Assembly (NCBI GenBank): GCA_036274055.1
Contig: DASUGM010000138.1
Location: 1 to 31,157 of the forward strand
Length of the DNA: 31,157 nucleotides
Direction of reading: 5' to 3'
DNA from: DASUGM01 sp036274055
GTDB lineage: Bacteria > Acidobacteriota > Vicinamibacteria > Vicinamibacterales > SCN-69-37
The notes under the pieces are model-generated. The model saw nothing but the letters and a program-made list of their open reading frames with translations, was not told the DNA's origin and ran no database searches. Positions 19,654 through 27,361 of this stretch are shown one piece after another. A program made the position numbers and the translations under genes. Positions within the stretch are counted from its first letter, which is position 1. Each line of letters opens with the position of its first letter.

Positions 19654-20853
19654 TCACGGTGCTGTCGATCTTGCCCCCGCAAACAACACCTTCATCTGTT
19701 CGAGCGCGCCAGTGAGCTCGGCGCGGTCACGCGCAAAGCAGAAGCGCACGTGGCCTTCGCCCTGCCGACCGAAGTCGACACCGGGGACGCAGCCGATGCG
19801 GCCCATCTTGATCAGATACTCCGTCATCGCCCACGACGGCGACGCCGGCGCGTTGGCCAGCGGTGAGCGCCAGGCCGGATCGACTTTCAGGAACGCGTAG
19901 AACGCGCCGGCCGGCGGCGCGCCGCTGAAGACGCCGTCGGCGGCCTGGCGCACGCCGGTGTAGAACAACTCGCGCCGGACCGCGAGCTCGCGGCGGAACT
20001 CGTCGATACATGCCTGTGATCCCTCCAGCGCGCCCAGGCCGCCGTACTGAATCAGAGACGACGAGTTGGACACGGTCAGGAACAGCATCTTGCGGACGCG
20101 ATCGCGGATCGTCGCGTTCTTGACGGCGACGTAAGCCAGACGCAGGCCGGTCATCGCGTAGGTCTTGCTGAATGTGTAGAGCGGGATGGTGCGCTCGTAC
20201 ATGCCGGGCAGCGACGCGATGCTGACGTGCGCGCCGTCATAGACGACGTCCTCGTAGGCTTCGTCCGAGATCACGAACAGGTTGTGCTCGACCGCCAGGG
20301 CGGCAATCCCCTGGAGATCTTCCGCGGTCAGCACGCCGCCGGTCGGATTGTTCGGCGTATTGACGTAGATCGCCCTGGTCTTCGGTGTCACCAGCCGGCG
20401 CATTTCGTCGACATCCGGCCGCCAGCCGCGCGACTCATGGAGCGGATACGGGACCACCTTGCCGTGAGCGGCGGTGACGTTCGAGAGCGCCGGCGGCCAC
20501 TCCGGATCCGGCATCAGCACTTCGTCGCCCGGCTCGAGCAGCCCCTGGCACACCGAAAAGACACCGTGAATCCCGCCGGTCGTGACCATCACCTCGTCGG
20601 GCGAGTCGATCGGAATGTGGTTCTTGGTCCGCATCTTCTCGGCCAGCCGGGTGATCAGCGGCGGAATCCCGGTGGTCTGGACGTAGTGCGATCGGTTTTC
20701 GGCGACGCCCTTGACGAGCGCGTTCTTGACGGTATCCGGAGCGTCGAAGCTGACATCGCCCTGGTCGAGGCGAAACGGCTTGTCGACGGTGTACATCATG
20801 TCGCGGATGCGGATGATGCCGGAGAGGGGGACTTGATCGAGAAAAGAGGACAC
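19654..20853 (-). CDS. Class I PLP-dependent aminotransferase (aspartate-aminotransferase-like)
   Basis: 399 residues from the GTG at 20853. Motifs: GIPPLITRLAEKM, VTTGGIHGVFSVCQGLLEPG (90-109), NTPNNPTGG (165-173), SDEAYEDVVYDG (196-207) and PLP Lys230 in YTFSKTYAMTGLRLAY. The Arg for the substrate carboxylate is in HVRFCFARD near the end. It transfers amino groups between an amino acid and a 2-oxo acid in the cytoplasm; the substrate cannot be told. The final residues ARSTAP and the stop codon are read from the conserved outer word of the adjoining foldback. It is divergent from the nitroreductase gene. Confidence 0.9.
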   Translation of the reverse strand: MSSFLDQVPLSGIIRIRDMMYTVDKPFRLDQGDVSFDAPDTVKNALVKGVAENRSHYVQTTGIPPLITRLAEKMRTKNHIPIDSPDEVMVTTGGIHGVFSVCQGLLEPGDEVLMPDPEWPPALSNVTAAHGKVVPYPLHESRGWRPDVDEMRRLVTPKTRAIYVNTPNNPTGGVLTAEDLQGIAALAVEHNLFVISDEAYEDVVYDGAHVSIASLPGMYERTIPLYTFSKTYAMTGLRLAYVAVKNATIRDRVRKMLFLTVSNSSSLIQYGGLGALEGSQACIDEFRRELAVRRELFYTGVRQAADGVFSGAPPAGAFYAFLKVDPAWRSPLANAPASPSWAMTEYLIKMGRIGCVPGVDFGRQGEGHVRFCFARDRAELTGALEQMKVLFAGARSTAP

Positions 20854-20869
20854 GGTCAGATCATAGAGC

Positions 20870-20996
20870 AGTCTTGGGGCTTGGGTCGTGGGTCGTGGGT
20901 CGTGTCTCGTTCCACTGAACCTGTGTCATGCAGCCGTGCGATACGGTAACGTCAGGCAAGCCCCAAGACTCAAGACTCAAGACCAAGACCCAAAAC
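20870..20996. repeat. GGGTCGT / CAAGACT heptamer foldback
   Basis: Left side: three perfect GGGTCGT units (20883-20903) after AGTCTTGGGGCTTG (20870-20883). Right side: CAAGCCCCAAGACT (20957-20970), a perfect 14-bp complement, followed by CAAGACT, CAAGACC and AAGACCC units up to 20991. The array ends at the nitroreductase GTG (20997). It occupies a divergent gap, so both genes must be transcribed from within or beside it. Confidence 0.9.
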
Positions 20997-21614
20997 GTGT
21001 CTGACCCCGCCCACCCGAAAGCCGCGCGCGCCGATCACGAGATCCTGGACGTCATCCGGCTGCGCTGGAGTCCGCGCGCGTTCGATCCCACTCGGGATCT
21101 CGGCGTCGACGAACTTCGGCGCCTGTTCGAAGCCGCGCGCTGGGCGCCGTCGTCGCGCAACGAGCAGCCCTGGCGGTTCGTCGTCGCGTCGCGGACGAGG
21201 AGTGCGGCGTCATTCGCCGCGCTGCTGGCGTCGCTGAACCCGACCAATCAGGCGTGGGCCGCTGCCGCTCCGGTCCTGGTGCTGGCTGCGGTGCGCCTGC
21301 GCCACGAGCGCGACGGTCTCGAGAACGCCCACGCGTGGTACGACGCCGGCCAGGCGGTGGCGTATCTCTCGCTGCAGGCGACGGCGATGGGCCTGTCGAC
21401 CCGGCAGATGCAGGGGTTCTCGTCCGACGCTGCGGCCGCGGCCGGTCAGGTGCCGCCCGAGTTCGCGCCGGCCGTCGTGTTTGCGGTCGGCTACGCCGGC
21501 GAGCCGTCGAGCCTGACCAGCGAAAAGCATCGGGTGGCAGAAACTGCGCCGCGGGAGCGACGGGCGATTGGAGATTTTGTGTACGAGGCGAGATGGGGCC
21601 AACCGCTCGAGTAG
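20997..21614 (+). CDS. Nitroreductase-family flavoprotein
   Basis: 205 residues from the GTG at 20997 (MSDPAHPKAARADHEILDVI); the open frame upstream is repeat DNA. FMN-binding features: RWSPRAFDP near the N-terminus, EAARWAPSSRNEQPWRFVVA (about 45-64), the dimer-helix segment DAGQAVAYLSLQATAMGL and a C-terminal PRERRAIGDFVYEARWGQ. Family members use NAD(P)H and FMN to reduce nitro groups, quinones or enones; the natural substrate is unknown. The gene stands alone between two foldbacks. No ribosome-binding site is evident, since the upstream bases are CAAGACC-type repeats. Confidence 0.88.
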   Translation: MSDPAHPKAARADHEILDVIRLRWSPRAFDPTRDLGVDELRRLFEAARWAPSSRNEQPWRFVVASRTRSAASFAALLASLNPTNQAWAAAAPVLVLAAVRLRHERDGLENAHAWYDAGQAVAYLSLQATAMGLSTRQMQGFSSDAAAAAGQVPPEFAPAVVFAVGYAGEPSSLTSEKHRVAETAPRERRAIGDFVYEARWGQPLE

Positions 21615-21638
21615 CCCTTCAGCGCTGAGTGAAGTGCC

Positions 21639-21743
21639 CTTGCCAAGAGCGGATTAACAGGGAGAAGAACGAGAAGACCAAGAGGCTCCCAGGTAGAGGT
21701 TTTTCAAAAACGTCGTTCTCCCTGTGAGCCTGCTCTTGGCAAG
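21639..21743. repeat. Foldback, repeat family R1 copy 2
   Basis: Left arm 21639-21671 pairs with 21714-21743: CTTGCCAAGAGC and ACAGGGAGAA match their complements with a few differences between. Left arm and flank (CTGAGTGAAGTGC) closely match 7228-7270, so this is a second copy of the same element 14 kb away. It lies between the convergent nitroreductase and MTHFR-like genes. Confidence 0.9.
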
Positions 21744-21746
21744 TTC

Positions 21747-22592
21747 TTAGACGTGGGCGGTGATCTTCCCCAGCGTCACCCGCGCTCTCCCGACCGGCAG
21801 ATTCGACACATAGCAGTGCTTCGCGCCCGCCGCTCGCAGCGCGCGGATGGTTTTGGCGCAGACGTCTTCGGCGCTCAGCCCGGCCTCGAAGTCCCGGGTC
21901 AGCCCCGCCGCCGGCACCGGCAGGAACTGGCTCAGCGTCGCCAGCGTTTTGGCGTTGGCGCTGCGATAGTAGAAGACGCCGAAAATCCCCGGCAGCGTGA
22001 CGTTGAGCTTGTCGAGCGCCTCGAGAAACTTCGCGACGTTCGCGGCGTCGTGGTGTGAGACGACCTGCGTCAGGAAGAACTCGCCCGTGAAATGACCGTC
22101 GGCGACGAACGCGGCCTGGGTCGCCGGGTCGGCGTGCGGATTGGCCCAGCCGCCGAGCGAGAGCTCGGGGACGTGGGCGCGAATCTTCTCGCGCAGTTCC
22201 CACGCGTGCGCCACACAGCGCGGTGGGCCGACGCTCTTGTCGCCGCCGAGCACCACCAGCGATCGAAACCCTTCGTGCCAGGCGCGCTCGGCGTAATCGA
22301 GACAAAAGTCGAGCGAGTGCTTCGTCGTCAGAAACGGCACGACGTGGTCGCGGGGGACGTCCTGGCCGAGATTGATGACGAGATGGCGGAGGTTGTGTTC
22401 TTCGCGGGCGCCGACAGCGCTGTCGGTGAGAAACACGAACTTGTCGTCCTTGACCAGGCTGCGGACGGCGTGGTGCGTGTCGATCCACGCCTCCATGCCG
22501 GCGGCGGCGTCGAGCTCGGCGCGAGGTGGCCGCAGCTCGACCGAGACAAGAGCGGGCTCGCGCTCCAGCGCGGCCACCAGCGGTCCGGACAT
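21747..22592 (-). CDS. Methylenetetrahydrofolate-reductase-like TIM-barrel protein
   Basis: 281 residues from the ATG at 22592 (MSGPLVAALEREPALVSVEL); the upstream open frame is repeat and antisense DNA. The chain reads as an MTHFR TIM barrel: SVELRPPRAELD, VITNLG-like HLVINLGQDVPRDHV, GFRSLVVLGGDKSVGPP, ANPHADPATQAAFVADGHFTG, EFFLTQVVSHHDAANVAKFL and GIFGVFYYRSA. Classical MTHFR reduces methylene-THF with FAD and NAD(P)H. This divergent branch in Acidobacteriota and Actinobacteria is similar in length (about 280-300), but whether it binds FAD or folate is not proven. The adjacent SDR of pteridine-reductase type and Kbl are compatible with one-carbon metabolism, though not co-transcribed. Confidence 0.78.
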   Translation of the reverse strand: MSGPLVAALEREPALVSVELRPPRAELDAAAGMEAWIDTHHAVRSLVKDDKFVFLTDSAVGAREEHNLRHLVINLGQDVPRDHVVPFLTTKHSLDFCLDYAERAWHEGFRSLVVLGGDKSVGPPRCVAHAWELREKIRAHVPELSLGGWANPHADPATQAAFVADGHFTGEFFLTQVVSHHDAANVAKFLEALDKLNVTLPGIFGVFYYRSANAKTLATLSQFLPVPAAGLTRDFEAGLSAEDVCAKTIRALRAAGAKHCYVSNLPVGRARVTLGKITAHV

Positions 22593-22598
22593 CTGCTC

Positions 22599-22660
22599 AG
22601 TATATTCACGCAGAGACGCAGAGGATGCAGAGACGCGGAGGCGTCTCGGCGTGGAATACT
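22599..22660. repeat. Foldback with CGCAGAGACGC units
   Basis: Arms 22599-22619 and 22641-22660 are complementary with about 3 differences. Inside are two direct copies of a 16-bp unit (YGCAGAGACGCRGAGG). It fills the divergent gap between the MTHFR-like and desulfhydrase genes and includes GGAGG (22637-22641), which could act as a ribosome-binding site for a GTG at 22651. Confidence 0.85.
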
Positions 22661-22668
22661 CTTCGAGG

Positions 22669-23637
22669 ATGGCCACCGCATTCGCGGCATTGATGGCGAC
22701 GCCAACGGTGCCGCTCGCCCAGCACGCGACGCCCGTCGATCGGCTGGCGCGGCTGCGCGCCGCGCTCGGGCCGTCATGCCCTGAGTTGCTGATGAAACGC
22801 GACGACTTGCTGTCGTTCGGCGGCGGCGGCAACAAAGTACGCAAATTGCAAACGGTGGCCCGGCAGGCGACCGCGGCCGGCGCCGACACGTTGATCACTT
22901 GCGGCGGCGTGCAGTCGAATCATGCGCGAGCGACGGCCGCCGCCGCCGCCGCGCTCGGCCTGCGTGCCGTCCTGGTGCTGAATGGCACACCACCGGCCGA
23001 GGCCACCGGCAACTACAAACTCGATCGGCTGTTCGGCGCCGAGGTGCATTTCGTGCCCACACGCGAGGACCGCGCGCCGACGATGACGATCATCGCGGAC
23101 CAGGTACGTGCCGGCGGCGGCAAGCCGTTCGTCGTTCCGCTGGGCGCCTCGACGCCGACCGGGGCGATGGGCTTCGCGCGCGGTGTCGTCGAACTCTCGG
23201 CCGCGGCGGTCCGCCCTGACGCGATCGTGCACGCGTCGTCGTCGGGCGGCACGCAGGCGGGCATGATTGCCGGCTGCGCGCTGGTCGGGTTGCGCGCGTC
23301 GGTGTTGGGCGTCAGCGCCGACGATCCGGCGACGTCGCTCGCGCAGACGATTCGTGATCTCCTCGCAGCGATGGCATCGCAGCTCGGCGCCAAGCCGGAG
23401 ACGATCGGACTGGACCGAGGTGTCGACGTCGATGACACTCAGGTCGGCGAAGGCTACGGCGTGCCGACGCCGGCATCGATCGAAGCCCGCGAGCTGGTCG
23501 CACGCACCGAAGGGATCGTGCTCGACCAGACCTACACTTCAAAGGCGATGGCCGGTCTCATTGGCCGCGTGCGCGCGGGCCGCTTCGACAAAAATCAAAC
23601 CGTGCTCTTCTGGCACACCGGGGGGCTTACGACTTAG
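22669..23637 (+). CDS. D-cysteine desulfhydrase / ACC deaminase family PLP enzyme
   Basis: 322 residues from the ATG at 22669. Fold-type II PLP family features: TPVDRLARLRAALG, LLMKRDDLLSFGGGGNKVRKL with PLP Lys56, TCGGVQSNHARATAAAAAAL, the phosphate loop SSSGGTQAGMIAG, and a C-terminal DQTYTSKAMAGLIG plus LFWHTGGL. Members either deaminate 1-aminocyclopropane-1-carboxylate or release H2S from D-cysteine; these cannot be separated by eye. The start is uncertain: a GTG at 22651 has GGAGG 9 nt upstream (inside the repeat), the ATG at 22669 gives a natural N-terminus, and an ATG at 22693 is also possible. Confidence 0.87.
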   Translation: MATAFAALMATPTVPLAQHATPVDRLARLRAALGPSCPELLMKRDDLLSFGGGGNKVRKLQTVARQATAAGADTLITCGGVQSNHARATAAAAAALGLRAVLVLNGTPPAEATGNYKLDRLFGAEVHFVPTREDRAPTMTIIADQVRAGGGKPFVVPLGASTPTGAMGFARGVVELSAAAVRPDAIVHASSSGGTQAGMIAGCALVGLRASVLGVSADDPATSLAQTIRDLLAAMASQLGAKPETIGLDRGVDVDDTQVGEGYGVPTPASIEARELVARTEGIVLDQTYTSKAMAGLIGRVRAGRFDKNQTVLFWHTGGLTT

Positions 23638-23724
23638 GCCCTGGGCCCTCGGCGCTGGGCCCTGGTTCGGAGCGTACTGACCACTGAGAACCCACCAGGG
23701 CCCAGGGCCTAGCGCCCAGCGCCT
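23636..23724. repeat. GGGCCCT heptamer foldback, copy 2
   Basis: Arms 23636-23666 and 23694-23724 pair over 31 bp with 4 mismatches. The left arm is a 7-bp run (CCCTGGG, CCCTCGG, CGCTGGG, CCCTGGT) that begins inside the preceding stop codon (TAG 23635-23637). The loop shares words with the element at 14542-14627 in inverted orientation. Confidence 0.92.
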
Positions 23725-23727
23725 GAC

Positions 23728-23746
23728 AAGGATCAAGGATCTAAGG
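23728..23746 (+). promoter_or_regulatory. Heptamer-built ribosome-binding site of the beta-CASP RNase gene
   Basis: AAGGATC occurs twice in tandem (23728-23734, 23735-23741) and is followed by TAAGGAT, which runs into the ATG at 23747. AAGGA of the second unit is 7 nt from the ATG, a normal Shine-Dalgarno distance. A gain or loss of one 7-bp unit would preserve a usable site. Confidence 0.6.
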
Positions 23747-25156
23747 ATGCATCTGACGTTCATGGGCGCTGCGCGTACGGTGACCGGCTCGAAGCACTTG
23801 CTCGACACCGGCGCGCACAAAGTGCTGGTTGACTGCGGGCTCTTTCAGGGCCTGAAGGATCTCCGCCAGCGCAACTGGGAAGCGCTGCCGGTGCGGGCGA
23901 CCGAAATTACGTCGCTGGTGTTGACGCACGCGCATCTTGATCATTGCGGTTACATCCCGCGTCTGGTCGCGCAGGGCTTCAAGGGCCGTGTGTTCTGTAC
24001 GCCGGCGACGGCGGAGCTGACGCGAGTCGTATTGATGGACGCTGCGCACCTGCAGGAAGAAGACGCGGAGCGCGCCAATCGCAAGGGCTACACCCGTCAT
24101 CAACCGGCGCTGCCGCTGTTTACTGAAAAAGATGCCGCGCGGGCTCTGGAGCTGCTGCAGCCGGTTGGGTACGAGCGGCCGATGCCGGTCGCGCCGGGCG
24201 TGACCGCGGAGTTCCTCGACGCCGGCCACCTCCTCGGCTCCAGCTACGCGCGAGTGTTCGTCGAGCAGTCGAACAAGACGATCCTGTTCGGCGGCGATCT
24301 CGGCCGTTACGGCCGTCCGGTGCTGCCCGATCCGACGCCGGTCACCGCCGCCGACTACCTGCTCGTCGAATCGACCTACGGCAACCGCATCCACGAACAG
24401 GACGACGACGGCGCGCGAATCGCGCAGATCATCCGCGAGACCGCCGATCGCGGCGGGAAAGTGGTGATCCCGGCGTTCGCGCTCGGTCGCGTCGAGGAGC
24501 TGCTGTACTGGATCGATCGCCTCGAGGAACGCCGGCAGATTCCGGTCTTGCCGGTCTACGTCGACAGCCCGATGGCGGCGACAGTCCTCGCCGAGTACCG
24601 GAAGCGCATGAACGAGCTCGACCCCGAGATCGCGGCGATGGCCACGCCCGGCAGCGGCCATGTGGCCGCCGAGCGGAAGCTGTGTGCGTTCTGCACGTCC
24701 AAGCTGACGGTCGTCTCGACCATCGCCGAGTCACGCGCGGTGCAGGAGTCGAACACGCCGTCGATCGTGATCTCGGCCAGCGGCATGGCGACCGGCGGCC
24801 GCGTGCTGCACCATCTCACCCGGGCGCTGCCGAATCCGCGCAACACCGTGCTGTTTGCCGGCTATCAGGCCGCCGGCACGCGCGGCCGGCAACTGAAAGA
24901 CGGCGCGAAGTTCACCAAGATCCATGGCGTCGAAGTCCAGGTCGCGGCGCGGATCGAGGGCATCGACTCGATGTCGGCGCATGCCGACGCCACCGAAATC
25001 ATGCGCTGGCTCGGCCATTTCAAGACCCCGCCGAAGACGACGTTCCTGGTCCACGGCGAAGTCGAGCCGATGGACGCCCTCAGAGCTCGGATCGAGAAGG
25101 AGCTTGGGTGGCGCGTCAGGACACCGGGCCACCTCGAGCGGGTCGAGATCGCCTAA
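23747..25156 (+). CDS. Metallo-beta-lactamase / beta-CASP RNase (CPSF73-like)
   Basis: 469 residues. The MBL motif HAHLDH is at 61-66, an Asp in FGGDLGR marks motif 4, and the beta-CASP inserts are visible (YVDSPMAATVLAEYRKR; ISASGMATGGRVLHHL with motif B; VHGE near 443-446). The order and length match bacterial RNases of the CPSF73/Ysh1-like group (MBL fold plus beta-CASP plus an RMMBL-type C-terminus, SMSAHADATEIMRWL). It should bind two zinc ions and cut or trim RNA in the cytoplasm. Start ATG 23747 has a good ribosome-binding site. The next gene (M49) is 103 nt downstream, separated by a foldback. Confidence 0.93.
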   Translation: MHLTFMGAARTVTGSKHLLDTGAHKVLVDCGLFQGLKDLRQRNWEALPVRATEITSLVLTHAHLDHCGYIPRLVAQGFKGRVFCTPATAELTRVVLMDAAHLQEEDAERANRKGYTRHQPALPLFTEKDAARALELLQPVGYERPMPVAPGVTAEFLDAGHLLGSSYARVFVEQSNKTILFGGDLGRYGRPVLPDPTPVTAADYLLVESTYGNRIHEQDDDGARIAQIIRETADRGGKVVIPAFALGRVEELLYWIDRLEERRQIPVLPVYVDSPMAATVLAEYRKRMNELDPEIAAMATPGSGHVAAERKLCAFCTSKLTVVSTIAESRAVQESNTPSIVISASGMATGGRVLHHLTRALPNPRNTVLFAGYQAAGTRGRQLKDGAKFTKIHGVEVQVAARIEGIDSMSAHADATEIMRWLGHFKTPPKTTFLVHGEVEPMDALRARIEKELGWRVRTPGHLERVEIA

Positions 25157-25248
25157 CTTCAAACTTGAAACTTAAAACTCTAAACTGAGGTTCTCGAGGC
25201 TCAGCGCGCGGGCCGAAGTTTTGAGTCTTAGGTTTTGAGTTTGAAGTT
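25155..25248. repeat. AACTTNA heptamer foldback
   Basis: Left arm 25155-25186 is a strict period-7 run: AACTTCA, AACTTGA, AACTTAA, AACTCTA, AACTGAG. Right arm 25217-25248 is the complementary T/G version in the same register. The 32-bp arms differ at 5 positions. The left arm begins inside the TAA of the RNase gene (25154-25156). This is a rare AT-rich patch in a GC-rich window. Confidence 0.95.
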
Positions 25249-25259
25249 GACAGAGACAC

Positions 25260-27197
25260 ATGTCTAGACAGTATCTGCTGGAGCAGGTCGAAGACGCCGC
25301 CGTCGTCCAGTACTACGCGGACGGCTTCGATCAGCTCTCCCTCGATCAGAAAATCCTCACCTGGCACCTGTATCAGGCGGTGCTTGCCGGGCGCGACATC
25401 TATTACGACCAGCGCTACCGCCACGCGCTCGCGATGCGCGATTTACTCGAGGAGATCCTGACGCGCGTCGACGCCGATGATCCGGCACACAAGGACGTCG
25501 TCGCCGAGATCCGGCGTTACACCAAGCTGTTCTGGATCAATTCCGGGCCGCACAACAACATGACGGCGCGAAAGTTCGTGCTTCGCTGCACGCCGGCGGA
25601 GCTGGCGGCGGTGGCGCACGTCGCGGCACAGCACGGCGCGGAATTCCGCCTCGCGGCCGGTGAGACGCTCGACGCGTTGCTCGCGCGGCTGCAGGGTCCG
25701 TTCTTCGATCCCGGCGTCGATCCGCTGGTGACGTCGAAATCGCCCGGACCAGAGCAGGACATTCTGCAGGCCAGCGCCAACAACCTCTACGCCGACGTGT
25801 CGATGGCCGATCTCGACGGTTTCGACGAGAAGTTCGGCCTGAACTCGCGGTTGGAGAAGAGGGCTGACGGCCTCCACGAAGACGTCAACCGCGTCGGCGG
25901 GCGCTACGGCCGGTACATCGGCCGGATTGTCTCGCACCTTCGCTCGGCGCTGCCGTACGCGACGCCGACGATGAAACGGGCGCTCGAGGCGCTGATTCGG
26001 TTTTACGAGTCCGGCGAGGAGAGCGATCGGGTCGCCTACGACATCGCGTTCGTCGAGGACAAGGACTCGCCGGTCGACACCATCAACGGTTTCATCGAGA
26101 CCTATCTCGACGCCCGCGGTGTGAAGGGCGCGTGGGAAGGCATCGTCTTCTACGTCAACCACGAGAAGACCGAGAGCCTCAAACGCCTCGCCGAGGCGGC
26201 GGCGTGGTTCGAGGAGCGCATGCCCTGGGATCCGCAGTGGCGCCGCACCGAAGTCGTCGGCGTCACCGCGCGCGCCATCGACGTCGTCGTCGAGACCGGC
26301 GAGGCCGGACCGACGACCGCGATTGGCATCAACCTGCCCAACGACCAGCGGATTCGCGAGGAGTACGGCAGCAAGAGCGTGTCACTGGCAAACATCAACG
26401 AGGCCTACGACAAATCGCTGTCGTCCGACTATCGCCGCGAGTTCTGCTGGGACGACGAGGAAGTCCAGCGTGCCGAGCAATGGGCAGCGACGGCCAGCGA
26501 AGTGACGACCGCGATTCATGAAGTGCTGGGTCACGGATCGGGACGGTGCGCCGATCGCCTGGAAGGGCAGCCGCAGCTCGCGCTGAAGGAACAGTACTCG
26601 TCGATCGAAGAGGCGCGCGCCGACCTGGTCGCGCTCTACTTCGCGCCCGAGCCGAAGATCGGCGAGATCGGACTCCTGCCGATCGAGCATCAGAACGCGA
26701 TCGTCCGCGCCGAATACGAATCGTACGCGCGCAATGCGCTGGTTCAGCTTCGCCGCGTGCGCGAGGGTACGACGATCGAGGAAGATCACATGCGCAACCG
26801 CCAGATGATCGTCCACTGGCTGATGGCGCACACCTCGGCGATCGACACCCGCGTCCGCGATGGCAAGACGTATTACGTGATGGTCGACGTCGAGGCGTTC
26901 CGCGAAGGCTGCGGCCGGCTGCTCGCCGAGGTGCAGCGAATCAAGTCCGAGGGGGACTATGCCGCCGCCAAGGAGTTGTTCGAGGCCTTCGGCACCCACT
27001 TCAGCCCGGCGCTGCGCGATGAGGTCGTTCGCCGCGTCGACACGCTCAATCTGCCGTCATACACCGGGTTCGTGCAGCCGCGGCTGGAAGCGGAGACCGA
27101 CGGGCAGGGGCGGATTATCGACGTGAAGATTTCGTATCCGCTCAGTCTCGAAGCGCAAATGCTCGAGTACTCCGGGAAGGTTCCGGGGTTCCGGTAG
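25260..27197 (+). CDS. M49-family metallopeptidase (dipeptidyl-peptidase III type)
   Basis: 645 residues, close to bacterial DPP III (about 675). The family-defining six-residue zinc motif HEVLGH is at 420-425 (HEXXGH), with the second motif EEARAD at 450-455 giving the third ligand; the 30-residue spacing matches bacterial rather than human DPP III. Other conserved blocks: GRDIYYDQRYRHALAMRDLL near the N-terminus, INLPNDQRIREEYGSKSVSL and MIVHWLMAHTSAI. There is no signal peptide, so it is cytoplasmic and likely releases dipeptides from short oligopeptides. The last residues (VPGFR) and stop are encoded in sequence resembling the adjoining GGGTTCC foldback, so the C-terminus may have been re-shaped by the repeat. 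Confidence 0.93.
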   Translation: MSRQYLLEQVEDAAVVQYYADGFDQLSLDQKILTWHLYQAVLAGRDIYYDQRYRHALAMRDLLEEILTRVDADDPAHKDVVAEIRRYTKLFWINSGPHNNMTARKFVLRCTPAELAAVAHVAAQHGAEFRLAAGETLDALLARLQGPFFDPGVDPLVTSKSPGPEQDILQASANNLYADVSMADLDGFDEKFGLNSRLEKRADGLHEDVNRVGGRYGRYIGRIVSHLRSALPYATPTMKRALEALIRFYESGEESDRVAYDIAFVEDKDSPVDTINGFIETYLDARGVKGAWEGIVFYVNHEKTESLKRLAEAAAWFEERMPWDPQWRRTEVVGVTARAIDVVVETGEAGPTTAIGINLPNDQRIREEYGSKSVSLANINEAYDKSLSSDYRREFCWDDEEVQRAEQWAATASEVTTAIHEVLGHGSGRCADRLEGQPQLALKEQYSSIEEARADLVALYFAPEPKIGEIGLLPIEHQNAIVRAEYESYARNALVQLRRVREGTTIEEDHMRNRQMIVHWLMAHTSAIDTRVRDGKTYYVMVDVEAFREGCGRLLAEVQRIKSEGDYAAAKELFEAFGTHFSPALRDEVVRRVDTLNLPSYTGFVQPRLEAETDGQGRIIDVKISYPLSLEAQMLEYSGKVPGFR

Positions 27198-27201
27198 AGT
27201 G

Positions 27202-27331
27202 CCGGGTTCCTGGGTTCGTTCCGGGGTTCCGGGTTCTGGATTCTGGCGTCGAGGAGTTCTGGACTGCGGCCAATCCCGAATCTGCGTAGGATTGCAGAAC
27301 CCGGAACCTCGGAACGAACCCAGGAACCCGG
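27202..27331. repeat. GGGTTCC heptamer foldback, long perfect arms
   Basis: Arms 27202-27238 and 27295-27331 match over 37 bp with one mismatch, around a 56-nt spacer. Outer pairing continues into the M49 3' end (about 27179-27195) and toward the next start (about 27340-27358). The left arm shares its words in order with 13182-13235. Confidence 0.96.
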
Positions 27332-27361
27332 AAGCCTAACGGAACCCTCGGAACCGCCCCC

